In this document: one piece after another, positions 37,232-46,682 of the stretch
Position numbering within the stretch: the first letter of the stretch is position 1
Layout of the letters: each line of letters begins with the position of its first letter
NCBI GenBank assembly: GCA_905196835.1
Contig: CAJJWN010000006.1
Span: forward strand, 1-64,000
Direction: 5' to 3'
Length of the DNA: 64,000 nt
Source of the DNA: an uncultured Prevotella sp.
GTDB taxonomy: Bacteria > Bacteroidota > Bacteroidia > Bacteroidales > Bacteroidaceae
Notes under the pieces: generated by a model
The model's input: only the letters and a program-made list of their open reading frames with translations
What the model was told of the DNA's origin: nothing
Database searches by the model: none
Program-made: the position numbers and the translations under genes

Positions 37232-38125
37232 TTATATTTTATATTCAGAATTTAGTCCTTGAAGAAATTTTTGAATATAGTGTTTGGGAATATTCTGATC
37301 ACATAATACAGAAGAGAATGTTTTTGATAGTATCGATGAAAATTCATCAGGGAAAATATCTTTTAATGAAGACATTAACTTTCCAAGTAATGATATTCCG
37401 AAACTGTATACAGGATCAAAAAGTTCATCTTCCATTTCAAGATTTAGGTTACTTGTACTTAATCCATGAACATAATCTGAGAGTGATGAAAAGAAAGATG
37501 AAGGACATTTAAAGCCCATTAAGTCATACATTTTCTCCCATGAAAAGCGGCTTTTGGGAGAAGAACGAAGCGACTGAAATCTCCAATTATGACCTTCTAT
37601 TAGTTTATCGATGAACATTTTATTATTTGCATAAAAAGGTAATGATTTTATCTGACATACTGAAAAATTACAAGCCTCTTGATAATTCTGTTTGGCTGCT
37701 TTAACCTGTAGGCACAATTTTTCATAATCTTCCTTACTAATACTCTCATTATATGTAGGATTATTAGATAATTGATTTATACGATTTTGTAGTCCATCTA
37801 TTATATAAAGATAGTGTCGCAATAATTTTACATTTATATCTTCCTCTCTGTAAATAAGAATAAAGGATGAAATACTATCTGCCATTGAACGAATGATCAT
37901 ATTTGCTATCACATAGTCTCTATCTCTTTCTATTACTGAATGTAAAGTGTCAGCTGTTTTTACAATACGTTCAGCTATCACTAAAGAATAGTCTTTTACA
38001 GAATTTATGTCACTGGAGTTATAGTTACCTTTTAAGAACATCACTTCATACTTTAGTGTGGTTAGAATTATTCTAAACGATTCTTCGCAAGTAATTCCTG
38101 TTCTTTCTAATTCGGGTATTTTCAT
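37232..38125 (-). CDS. Hypothetical helical protein (DUF5677-like)
   Basis: 297 aa, nearly all alpha-helical. IANMIIRSMADSISSFILIY and SFFSSLSDYVHGLST resemble DUF5677/HEPN-like proteins, where an aromatic-HG motif ends a helical bundle. No canonical RX4-6H is evident. It lies divergent from the R-M operon, across a ~175-bp region, and may share control with it. Unassigned; could be a cargo effector or an immunity factor. Confidence 0.5.
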   Translation of the reverse strand: MKIPELERTGITCEESFRIILTTLKYEVMFLKGNYNSSDINSVKDYSLVIAERIVKTADTLHSVIERDRDYVIANMIIRSMADSISSFILIYREEDINVKLLRHYLYIIDGLQNRINQLSNNPTYNESISKEDYEKLCLQVKAAKQNYQEACNFSVCQIKSLPFYANNKMFIDKLIEGHNWRFQSLRSSPKSRFSWEKMYDLMGFKCPSSFFSSLSDYVHGLSTSNLNLEMEDELFDPVYSFGISLLGKLMSSLKDIFPDEFSSILSKTFSSVLCDQNIPKHYIQKFLQGLNSEYKI

Positions 38126-38270
38126 TGTTATAATGTTTATTCAACCTACTTAAAAACAAAGTTAGTCATAGTTTGCGACTTTGCATCTTTTTAGTCTATA
38201 TAATTGAATTAATTCGCAAATCTTATTGCAAATAGTCCTATTGAAATGATGAAAAATAGATAGGCTTTCT

Positions 38271-38279
38271 TATCTTTGC
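38271..38279 (+). promoter_or_regulatory. Putative -7 box of the R-M operon
   Basis: TATCTTTG matches TAnnTTTG and lies 22 bp before the regulator's ATG. A -33 element at normal spacing is not clear. Confidence 0.4.
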
Positions 38280-38300
38280 ATAGAACGAAAGAAAATCCTT

Positions 38301-38543
38301 ATGGAAAAAGAAAAAGACATAAACCGCATCAAGGTTGTGCTTGTGGAGAAGAAGCGGACCAACAAATGGTTGGCCGAACAATTGGGCAAGGACCCTGCCA
38401 CGGTATCGAAGTGGTGTACAAACACATCACAACCCGGACTGGAAACGCTGCTGGAGATAGCACGTGTTCTGGATGTAGATATTAAAGAACTGCTGAACTC
38501 TACACGTGACGATGTTCAGTTAGTCAGAATTCAAAAACAGTAA
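38301..38543 (+). CDS. XRE-family control protein of the R-M operon
   Basis: 80 aa Cro/C1-type HTH: KVVLVEKKRTNKWLAEQLGK with DPATVSKWCTNTSQP as recognition region. It ends 14 bp before mod in the same direction. Small XRE proteins of this type often time expression of R-M genes so that methylation precedes restriction; that role is inferred from position. Confidence 0.85.
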   Translation: MEKEKDINRIKVVLVEKKRTNKWLAEQLGKDPATVSKWCTNTSQPGLETLLEIARVLDVDIKELLNSTRDDVQLVRIQKQ

Positions 38544-38557
38544 AGCCAAGTAATGTT

Positions 38558-40378
38558 ATGAACAGTAATGATAGAGCCAATCTCATAAAACGTATCAACA
38601 CTTTAGAAGGACTGACCGATAAAGAACGTAGTGCCTTGTTAGGTTTGTTACGAGAAAATAAAACTTATGGTCTTGTATGGGAAGATAAGCCGGAGGGCGT
38701 AGAAGAACGTCTTCGCGATGAACTGCCCATCTTGACAGAGGTGCCGGAACGTGCCATAATCAGTGAAGATAAAGATGCCCCTAATCATATTCTGATTGAA
38801 GGGGATAATTTGGAAGCCCTCGCCACCTTAGCTTATACACATGAGGGTAAAATTGATGTTATCTATATAGATCCACCATATAATACCGGTAATAAAGATT
38901 TTAGATACAATGACAGCTATGTTGATAAGGAAGATTCTTATCGACATTCTAAGTGGTTGTCATTTATGAGCCGTCGTCTGAAAATTGCAAAGAAGTTGTT
39001 GGCCGATGATGGGGTAATTTTTATTTCAATTGATGATAATGAACAAGCACAATTGAAAATGCTTTGTGATAGTTCTGATTTATTTGGAGAAAATAATTTC
39101 AGAAATAATATCTTAGTGAGGCGTAGAATAAAAAGTCTTAATTCTCAATTTGCTTATAAAGGATTATTTAGTCTTAATGTTGGTTTTGAGTATATCTTAT
39201 GCTATTCAAAGACAAATCAATATTTAATGCCAGCATTAAGAATGACAAAAGAAAAAGCACCAACAAAAGGTCGATGGGATGTGTTTTGGAGTAATGCTGA
39301 TAGACCTACTATGAGATATGAGATTTTAGGCTTCACACCAGAAACAGGACAATGGAGAAATTCTAAAGAGAAAGCAGATATTGCAATAAAGAATTACAAA
39401 GAATATCAAGATAAATATTCAGAAGAATATTCTTTGGAAGAATATTCAGAAACTACCGGAATAACTGATTTCATTCGTCGTATTCCTAATGGTAAAGGTA
39501 AAAATGGAGGTGTTCAACATTGGATAGCTCCAGATTCAACAAGTTTAAGAACAAGCAATTGGACGGATATTGAAGTTTCACAAATTGGAAAAGAGTTCGA
39601 TTTACCTTTTGATAATCCTAAGAGTAAACTATTAATGATGGAAATTCTTAAAATGACTCGAAAAGAAAATCCAGTCATACTCGATTTTTTTGCAGGAAGT
39701 GGCACAACCCTTCACGCCACTATGCAACTGAATGCAGAAGATGGAGGCCGTCGCCAATGCATTCTTGTTACCAATAATGAGAATAATATTTGCGAAGAGG
39801 TAACCTACAAACGTAATAAACAAGTAATAAATGGATATAAAACTCCCAAAGGCACAGAAATTCCAGGACTAACCAAAAATAATCTCCGCTATTACCGTAC
39901 CGGATTTGTTGGACGCAATCGCTCAATGCAGAATATGCGAAAACTGGTTAATCTTGCTACAGATATGCTTTGTATCAAGGAAAACCTCTATACGGAACAG
40001 AATACCTTTGGAGGGCAAAAGACCTATAAAAATATTTTCCGCTATTTCGATGATGGTAAAAAACAGATGCTTGTAATTTATCGTGAAGAAGCCATCGATG
40101 AATTGGTTGATATAATCTATGATATGGACATACCTCAACCAATAAAAGTTTATGTGTTCTCACCCAGTGAAGACCCTTGGGAAGGTTCGTTTGATGATGT
40201 CAGCGACAAGGTGGAGCTATGCGCTCTGCCACAAGCCATCTACAATACTTACCGAAGAATCTTGCCAAAGAAAAAGGATGCAGTAGTCATGCCGGAAGAA
40301 GATGCGCTGGCAAGCACTCAAGAAGATAAAGACCTGTTTGATGGAATGTTGAACTTTGAATACGATGAGGAAGCATAA
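38558..40378 (+). CDS. mod: Type III restriction-modification methyltransferase (Mod)
   Basis: 606 aa beta-class adenine methyltransferase. The catalytic DPPYNTG motif is at residues 105-111 and the AdoMet-binding FAGSGTT motif is later (~377-383), the order expected for Mod. The variable middle (~190-340) is the target-recognition domain. With Res it forms the type III complex; alone it methylates one strand of an asymmetric site. The target recognition part is AT-rich compared with the flanks, which suggests past swapping of specificity. The gene is intact. Confidence 0.92.
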   Translation: MNSNDRANLIKRINTLEGLTDKERSALLGLLRENKTYGLVWEDKPEGVEERLRDELPILTEVPERAIISEDKDAPNHILIEGDNLEALATLAYTHEGKIDVIYIDPPYNTGNKDFRYNDSYVDKEDSYRHSKWLSFMSRRLKIAKKLLADDGVIFISIDDNEQAQLKMLCDSSDLFGENNFRNNILVRRRIKSLNSQFAYKGLFSLNVGFEYILCYSKTNQYLMPALRMTKEKAPTKGRWDVFWSNADRPTMRYEILGFTPETGQWRNSKEKADIAIKNYKEYQDKYSEEYSLEEYSETTGITDFIRRIPNGKGKNGGVQHWIAPDSTSLRTSNWTDIEVSQIGKEFDLPFDNPKSKLLMMEILKMTRKENPVILDFFAGSGTTLHATMQLNAEDGGRRQCILVTNNENNICEEVTYKRNKQVINGYKTPKGTEIPGLTKNNLRYYRTGFVGRNRSMQNMRKLVNLATDMLCIKENLYTEQNTFGGQKTYKNIFRYFDDGKKQMLVIYREEAIDELVDIIYDMDIPQPIKVYVFSPSEDPWEGSFDDVSDKVELCALPQAIYNTYRRILPKKKDAVVMPEEDALASTQEDKDLFDGMLNFEYDEEA

Positions 40379-40489
40379 ACATATATCAGATAGAAACATG
40401 ATATGTGGTTTAAGTTATTCGAAATTTTCGAATAATTGCTTCTGGAAAAAGGTAATTCCATAATAAACACTTAAAATAAAAAAGGAATA

Positions 40490-42232
40490 ATGAAAAATAT
40501 ACCATACCAGCAGAACGCTATCAATGAACTGACAGATAAAACGATCCGTCTGTTAAACCTCGGTGGAAAACGACACAAAATTGTGTTTGAAGCGCCAACA
40601 GGTGCGGGAAAAACGGTCATGACCTGTCAGGCTTTGGCAAATATAACCGACGAATTGAAAGAACGTGGTGACAGCCGTTATCAGGAAGTTGCCTATATTT
40701 GGTTTGCACCTCGTAAACTTCACCTGCAAAGTTATGCCAGCTTAAAGAATGCCTTTGGCGAAACACGGAAACTTCGGCCTGTAATGTTTGACGAGATTGA
40801 CCAGAGTGAAGGCATACAACCTGGAGAAATATTGTTTGTCAACTGGGAAAGTGTGAACAAAGAAAGTAATGTCATGGTACGCGAAAACGAAAGTTTTGCT
40901 TCTTTGTATGAAATTGCACGACGGACACAAGAAGAATACGATTTGCCCATTGTTGCCATCATAGACGAGGAACACATGTTTTGGTCAAAAACTGCCGATA
41001 AATCGGCAGCAGTGCTGGAACGTATCAATCCGGCTGTAGAACTGCGTATTTCGGCCACCCCCAAGACACTTCATCCTGATGAAAAAGTAAAAGTTTACCG
41101 ACAGGATGTTATTGCGGCTGAAATGATTAAGAAAGAAGTCGTGCTGAATCCTGATATAGAACTGGATTTCAGTGAAGAACGCACACTGAACGAAAATCTG
41201 ATTAAGGCGGCATTGGCAAAACGTAATCAGTTGGCTGAGCTTTATCAGGAATTGGGCGTCAAAATCAATCCCCTATTACTTATCCAGCTGCCCAACGATG
41301 TGAAGGAAACCATGACTTCGGAAGATCAAGCTATCGCAGAACAGGTGAAAACCTATTTGGAAGCTATATGCGGGATAACCGCCGAAAATGGATTATTGGC
41401 CGTATGGCTCGCCAACGAAAAAGAGAATCTCGCCGGACTGGAACGTCCCGATAATATGACGCAAGTATTGCTATTCAAAGAAGCAATTGCTTTGGGTTGG
41501 GACTGCCCTCGTGCAGCTGTACTGCTAATCTTCAGAAAATTGCAAAGCGACCAGTTTACGATACAAACTGTAGGACGTATTCTGAGAATGCCGGAACAGA
41601 AACATTATCCGAAAGAACAGCTTAATATCGGTTATGTTTATACCGACATTGCGAAAGATAAAATTCAGATTGTCACAGCCGATTCCGACTATATCTTGAA
41701 AAATACGATTATGGCATGCAGACGTGAAAATCTTGAGAATGTATCTCTACCGGCTTACTATTCAGAACGCCCTAATGTGGAACGAAATTATTTAGGACCC
41801 GACTTCAAAAAAACATTGTATGAAGTGGCTGATGAATTCTGGAAACTGGAAAGAGGTGCCGGATTGTTTTCTATCGCAGAATTGGCCGCTTTAAGAAATG
41901 ATAATGATGAATTTACTCCGTTGCCAGAAAGTGATGACGATTTAGTAAATGAAAACAGAAGACGGGTAAAGAATTCAATTCGTTTGGATGTCAAGACAAT
42001 AAATGTGGAGATTCCAAAGGATGTTCACTTCCAGAATGAAGAACAGATATTGAAAGTAGATCAAGTGCGCTTTGCCCGTAAAGCATCTGAAATAGACCGC
42101 GTATTTATGGCATATATAAGCGGTAAAGGACATCAATTTGAGAGTAAAGGTAGAGCTGATAAAATAGCCAACTACCTGCTTGAAATGCTTGCTGACTATT
42201 TTGGAGTCTTCGATACTGATGCAAAAAGGTAG
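40490..42232 (+). CDS. res: Type III restriction subunit Res, N-terminal part (frameshifted)
   Basis: 580 aa ending early at a TAG. It contains the SF2 helicase: Walker A EAPTGAGKTV (~37-46), DEEH box in VAIIDEEHMFW (~160) and the C-terminal helicase motif TVGRILRMPE. The next frame continues directly into the missing C-terminal nuclease part. A change of one A in the run at 42223-42227 would restore a single ~782-aa protein. The product as read lacks the PD-(D/E)XK nuclease. It may be pseudogenised, slippage-controlled or an assembly error. Confidence 0.88.
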   Translation: MKNIPYQQNAINELTDKTIRLLNLGGKRHKIVFEAPTGAGKTVMTCQALANITDELKERGDSRYQEVAYIWFAPRKLHLQSYASLKNAFGETRKLRPVMFDEIDQSEGIQPGEILFVNWESVNKESNVMVRENESFASLYEIARRTQEEYDLPIVAIIDEEHMFWSKTADKSAAVLERINPAVELRISATPKTLHPDEKVKVYRQDVIAAEMIKKEVVLNPDIELDFSEERTLNENLIKAALAKRNQLAELYQELGVKINPLLLIQLPNDVKETMTSEDQAIAEQVKTYLEAICGITAENGLLAVWLANEKENLAGLERPDNMTQVLLFKEAIALGWDCPRAAVLLIFRKLQSDQFTIQTVGRILRMPEQKHYPKEQLNIGYVYTDIAKDKIQIVTADSDYILKNTIMACRRENLENVSLPAYYSERPNVERNYLGPDFKKTLYEVADEFWKLERGAGLFSIAELAALRNDNDEFTPLPESDDDLVNENRRRVKNSIRLDVKTINVEIPKDVHFQNEEQILKVDQVRFARKASEIDRVFMAYISGKGHQFESKGRADKIANYLLEMLADYFGVFDTDAKR

Positions 42233-42267
42233 TCCTTTATTATGATAACAAACCAAAGTTTGACCGT

Positions 42268-42834
42268 TTGCTGGACATGGCCTTAGAAACATACGCCCGT
42301 AAAAGAGAACATGCGAAAAGAAGATCTGCCGCTGCCAGAGAATTAAAACAATACAACTGGGAAGTTCCGGAAGAAAGAGTCTATGACAGTGAAACCAACC
42401 ATATTGAGACTGCAAAAAATCATGCTTTGTTGCCATTCGTACAACTTAACGAAGCTTCTAATCCAGAGAAGGAATTTGTGAAATATTTGGAAGAACATTC
42501 ACAATGGATTGACTGGTGGTATAAGAATGGGGACAAAGGAAAACAACATTATGCCATTGCATACGGAAAATCTTTATTTTACGTTGATTTTGTTATCCGT
42601 ATGAAGAATGGACATGTATATCTTTTCGATACGAAAAGTGCCGGAAGTGATGTAACTGCTCCGGAGAAACATAATGCCTTGTTGCAATATATCCAGGAAT
42701 ATTCAACTAAAGATACACCTCTTTATGGAGGAGTTATCATTCAAGATGGAAGTAACTGGCTATATTCCAAACTACCTATTGAGAATACTACTGATTTGTT
42801 AAACTGGGATGCTTTTTATCCTGAAAACGCATAA
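42268..42834 (+). CDS. res: Res C-terminal nuclease part (frameshifted fragment)
   Basis: 188 aa, open in frame back to ~42229 (VVLYYDNKPKFDRLLDMALE). It contains a PD-(D/E)XK nuclease core: SLFYVDFVIRMKNGHVYLFD followed by TKSAG, giving the D...(D)xK pattern. It is the second half of Res. Separate translation from TTG 42268 or ATG 42277 is possible, but the natural product is the fusion with the upstream part. Confidence 0.85.
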   Translation: MLDMALETYARKREHAKRRSAAARELKQYNWEVPEERVYDSETNHIETAKNHALLPFVQLNEASNPEKEFVKYLEEHSQWIDWWYKNGDKGKQHYAIAYGKSLFYVDFVIRMKNGHVYLFDTKSAGSDVTAPEKHNALLQYIQEYSTKDTPLYGGVIIQDGSNWLYSKLPIENTTDLLNWDAFYPENA

Positions 42835-42839
42835 AGATT

Positions 42840-43058
42840 ATGGCTAAAGGTATAGATCCGAAATTTGTTCACTACGGCATCCGCAAAGATGATTTAGCTA
42901 TGATAGAAGCAATCTGTGAAGCGGAAGGTGTAGATTTTGACTGGTTAAGTGAAGATATTCTGAAGGCCTATCATGCCAAGAAGGTTGACGTGATAGAAAT
43001 GAGTGATAATGAAACGGAAGACATCATCCGTAATGCAATCCAAAAAATACGTCAATAA
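42840..43058 (+). CDS. DNA-modification-system-associated small protein
   Basis: 72 aa (MAKGIDPKFVHYGIRKDDLA to AIQKIRQ), acidic and helical, 5 bp after res and 8 bp before the SMC-like gene. The sequence matches the type of small protein that accompanies DNA modification systems with DndD-like ATPases. It is probably an adaptor between the type III enzyme and the ATPases; that role is inferred. Confidence 0.75.
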   Translation: MAKGIDPKFVHYGIRKDDLAMIEAICEAEGVDFDWLSEDILKAYHAKKVDVIEMSDNETEDIIRNAIQKIRQ

Positions 43059-43066
43059 ATACGATT

Positions 43067-45067
43067 ATGCTGATACAGAGAATTAAAATAAGCAATTATA
43101 AGACTTACTTGTCACTTGATCTGGATTTGACAGTCGATGACGATCGCCCTATTATTCTGATTGGCGGTGCAAATGGTGGCGGTAAGACTACTTTATTCGA
43201 GGCCATAAGCGGAGCTCTTTATGGTTTGAAAATTGAAAACAAAGAGCATTTCATGGAATTGCTCAATCAGGGAGCCTTAAATACAGCCAAACCTGAGATT
43301 TCCTTACAAATAACATTTGTAGGGAAAGTACTCGGCCAGCAACAGAAGTACATATTAAAGCGTGTTTATCAGTTAAATCCGCAAGGCAAGCCATTGGAAA
43401 GCGTATCGCTGAACATGAACGGGAACATGTATGTTTACGGTACAATGACTGCTCCCAAAGACCGGGTAAAAGCAGAACAGGAAATCAATAAAATCATCAA
43501 AGCTAATCTGCCTCAGGAACTGAGCCAGTATTTCCTGTTTGATGCAATGCAATCGAGTGAATTGCTGAAGAAAAATGTATTTGCCCAAACCATTCGTGAT
43601 AATTTTGAGAATGTGTTGGGCTTCAAAAAATACCTTCAGTTAAAGCGTGCTGCTGAAAAACTACAGCAAGAATGGGCACAGCAACGTCTTGAAGCAGAAA
43701 AAGAAGCACAGGAATATAATGAATTATGCGCACAAAAAGACAAACTGACCGCAGACTTAAATACGTGTATAGCGGAACAAGATACAAAATATAAGTATCT
43801 TGCGTCGGTAGAAGTGGAATATAAACGGGCAAAAGACGGTGCCCAAGAAGCATCTGCCCTTAATAAGAAGATACAGGAACTTGCCAGTAAAATTGACGAT
43901 ATTGTAAAACGTGCAGCAACGTATGCTGAGGACTTGAAAGCATTTGTTGATAACATAGAAATTGATTTATTCTTACCTAAATTAGCTTCGAACCTGGCAC
44001 AAGAAATCAATAATATCCTCCACATAAAGGAACAACTTCAGAAAGAGAATACTGGTGCTTATCCGTTGGAGACATTGAAAGACGTGACAAATAAAATTAT
44101 AACTTACTTAAAAGATTTGTCACTATGCAGTGAATCTGTGGATGAAGAACAGGTTGTATCTCATATTGTAGCTATCCAAAATAGTACTAATAAAGAAGAT
44201 CCTTTTGGTTATCTTGACGAAGCGGAAGTAACCGCTTTATCCAACTTGGTAAAAAGAACTGGCTCCAATCAGTTCATTGCACTTGACCGCCAACGCCAGG
44301 AACTGGAAATTCAACTTTCCACGTTGGATAACTTACGTTCGCAAAAACAGACCTTGGAACAAACACAGGCCGGTGGTAATGAATATCTAATTCAAAATTA
44401 TGAAGCCGCTCAAAAACAGATAGAGAAACTGAAAGGTCAGGAAGCGACTCTGAAAGCAGACATTCAACGTCTTGAGAAACGGATTCATCAGTTTGATGTA
44501 CAAATCCAGCAAGAACCTGATATTAAATTCGACACTTTGGTCAAGCTTAAACCTCTGTTTGAAAAGATTGCAGACAGTTTGCTGAAGAAGAAAAAAGCCC
44601 AGATTGAAAGTGAAATGCAACAGCAACTCAACAAGTTACTGGTTTCATATAAAGGTCATGTAGCCAAAGTTGAGTTGTCCGACAGCATTGAACAATTCAA
44701 TATAAAACTCTATCATACTGCCGGAAATGAGATTTCATTGAATCAGCTTAATGCTGCATCCAAACAAATCTTCATCCAGGTTTTATTGAAAGTATTGCGA
44801 AACCTGGGAGATTATAATCCACCTGTAATGATTGATACAGTAATGGGTGTTCTTGATAATGAAAGTCGTGATGCCTTGATGGAAGAATATTTTCCACAAT
44901 TGGCAGAACAAACGATTTTGCTTTGTACGACCTCTGAAATCAGAACAGACAGCGACTACATCAAACTGGAACCGTTTATTTCCAAAACCTATACACTTCA
45001 TCGCAATGTAGAAGCACAGAATACTACGGTTGAAGACGGTTATTTTGGTTTAACTCTTAATCAGTAA
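43067..45067 (+). CDS. DndD-like SMC/Rad50-type ATPase
   Basis: 666 aa. The N-terminal half of an ABC ATPase head has Walker A GGANGGGKTTLFEA (33-46). A coiled-coil arm follows (~190-500; EKLQQEWAQQRLEAEKEAQE, long heptads). The C-terminal half has a signature-like SLNQLNAASKQIF and the Walker B segment PVMIDTVMGVLDNESR. Order, size and the IGG(A/N)NG(G)GKTT motif match DndD of phosphorothioation systems. Here it stands without DndB or DndC. It is co-directional with Mod/Res, spacing 8 and 5 bp. Confidence 0.85.
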   Translation: MLIQRIKISNYKTYLSLDLDLTVDDDRPIILIGGANGGGKTTLFEAISGALYGLKIENKEHFMELLNQGALNTAKPEISLQITFVGKVLGQQQKYILKRVYQLNPQGKPLESVSLNMNGNMYVYGTMTAPKDRVKAEQEINKIIKANLPQELSQYFLFDAMQSSELLKKNVFAQTIRDNFENVLGFKKYLQLKRAAEKLQQEWAQQRLEAEKEAQEYNELCAQKDKLTADLNTCIAEQDTKYKYLASVEVEYKRAKDGAQEASALNKKIQELASKIDDIVKRAATYAEDLKAFVDNIEIDLFLPKLASNLAQEINNILHIKEQLQKENTGAYPLETLKDVTNKIITYLKDLSLCSESVDEEQVVSHIVAIQNSTNKEDPFGYLDEAEVTALSNLVKRTGSNQFIALDRQRQELEIQLSTLDNLRSQKQTLEQTQAGGNEYLIQNYEAAQKQIEKLKGQEATLKADIQRLEKRIHQFDVQIQQEPDIKFDTLVKLKPLFEKIADSLLKKKKAQIESEMQQQLNKLLVSYKGHVAKVELSDSIEQFNIKLYHTAGNEISLNQLNAASKQIFIQVLLKVLRNLGDYNPPVMIDTVMGVLDNESRDALMEEYFPQLAEQTILLCTTSEIRTDSDYIKLEPFISKTYTLHRNVEAQNTTVEDGYFGLTLNQ

Positions 45068-45072
45068 AAGAA

Positions 45073-46659
45073 ATGAGCATCATAAATTTTTCAAATACGC
45101 GCCAGATGGAAGGATTGTTTGACGCAATCAATCCAATCAAGGAACTGATTGAATCAAAAATCAATCTTTCCAGAACAGCTGATCGGGAGAAACGTATAAA
45201 CTTGAATCAGAATAAGGTAATGCGTATCTGCTTCATCGTGGGACTAAGTTTGCCTACAAAACGTTCCATAGATGATTATAAGGATATACAGCTATCAGTG
45301 TCATCAGCCAGAATCATACCAAGTTTTTTCACGATGCATGATTTAAGTACCTTATATTCAGCATTGTTAAAGCTAAGATATGCAGACTTGAATATTGATT
45401 GGACTCAAAACGCTACTCTTTCTCGAATTATCGCAGCAGAAATGCTTCGTGGACGTGACTATCTGATGTCTGACAACAATCTGGATTCCTTCTTATACGC
45501 TATGAACAACAAAGTAGCCATGACAAAAGATATTCCAGTGCTGAATCTTCTGATTGGCAACTATGGTGATGAAGAAATGGAAGCGACTTTGGACATAAAC
45601 AGTCGTTCCATTACCAACTCACAGATTATCATTGCGGGAGCTACAGGATCTGGAAAGACTAATTTGCTGGCTGTTTTGATTCAGCAATTCAGAATGTTAT
45701 CCACAGAATCACAATATCCCGTGAACTTCCTTTTGTTTGATTACAAAGGAGAGTTCAGCGATATACAGAATAACCATTGGTTATCACTTTTCGATGTGGA
45801 CCGTTCTTGTATTCTGGATCCATTGACACAGCCATTGCCTTTTACTCCATTTAAGGATTTCACTGGGCGTTCTATCAATGAAATCAATCTGTACTCTACA
45901 GAAATGTCTTCTGCTTTATGTTCCATAGACCGAGTAAGTGCGAGTGCCAACATGAACAATCGTCTTAGTGAAGCTATTGTAGAAGCCTATAAATCGACAA
46001 ATGGCGCCCCTATTTCATTTGAATTAATGCTGAAATGCTATCAATCACGAATGAAAGATGCAAATAATGATGATAGTATTTCTTCTGTTCTGAAGCAATT
46101 GGTTAATGCGCATATCTTTGAATCAGAAGATAAAGTTTCTTTGATTGATGACAGCTACATCATCAAGATGGATGGATATCCAAAAGATGGCCCTATAGCC
46201 AAAGCTATTGTGTATTTCCTGATGTCTAAACTTAATAACATTTATGAGTTATTGGATAAACAAGCAGTGAATGATGAAGTAGTACAAATACGTCATTTCT
46301 CTATTATTGATGAAGCTCACTATATGCTTGACTTTGACAATCGCCCTCTGCGTAATCTAATTGCTGTAGGCCGAAATAAAGGTCTGAGTATTATCCTTGC
46401 CACTCAGAACATGAGTAGCTTCAAATCAAAAGGTTTTGATTTTTATGCCAATGCACAATACCCACTTATTATGAAGCAGCAGACTATTGATGATAAGGTC
46501 ATCAAAGACTTGTTTGGCGTGAGTGGTCAAGAACTTCAAGAAATCAGAACTGCTATAGCCGGACTTCAAAAGGGTGAGCTGATTATAAAAGACCAGATGG
46601 CTTTTGCCCTTGGCATGGGGAATAAGTATAAGAAAATTAATGTGACACACTTGATATAA
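45073..46659 (+). CDS. HerA-like ATPase with N-terminal DndE-like domain
   Basis: 528 aa. Residues ~30-145 resemble DndE: RTADREKRINLNQNKVMRIC with FIVGLSLP, SALLKLRYADL and AEMLRGRDYLM follow the DndE order. From ~185 a HerA/FtsK-type motor has Walker A AGATGSGKTN (~188-197), Walker B SIIDEAHYML (~409-418) and the arginine-finger region ATQNMSSF. HerA motors form hexameric translocases in many defence systems. A DndE-like DNA-binding head on a HerA motor next to a DndD-like ATPase suggests a DNA-processing complex. Domain split is my reading of the sequence. Confidence 0.75.
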   Translation: MSIINFSNTRQMEGLFDAINPIKELIESKINLSRTADREKRINLNQNKVMRICFIVGLSLPTKRSIDDYKDIQLSVSSARIIPSFFTMHDLSTLYSALLKLRYADLNIDWTQNATLSRIIAAEMLRGRDYLMSDNNLDSFLYAMNNKVAMTKDIPVLNLLIGNYGDEEMEATLDINSRSITNSQIIIAGATGSGKTNLLAVLIQQFRMLSTESQYPVNFLLFDYKGEFSDIQNNHWLSLFDVDRSCILDPLTQPLPFTPFKDFTGRSINEINLYSTEMSSALCSIDRVSASANMNNRLSEAIVEAYKSTNGAPISFELMLKCYQSRMKDANNDDSISSVLKQLVNAHIFESEDKVSLIDDSYIIKMDGYPKDGPIAKAIVYFLMSKLNNIYELLDKQAVNDEVVQIRHFSIIDEAHYMLDFDNRPLRNLIAVGRNKGLSIILATQNMSSFKSKGFDFYANAQYPLIMKQQTIDDKVIKDLFGVSGQELQEIRTAIAGLQKGELIIKDQMAFALGMGNKYKKINVTHLI

Positions 46660-46682
46660 ACAATTTAATTTAAGAGTATAAA

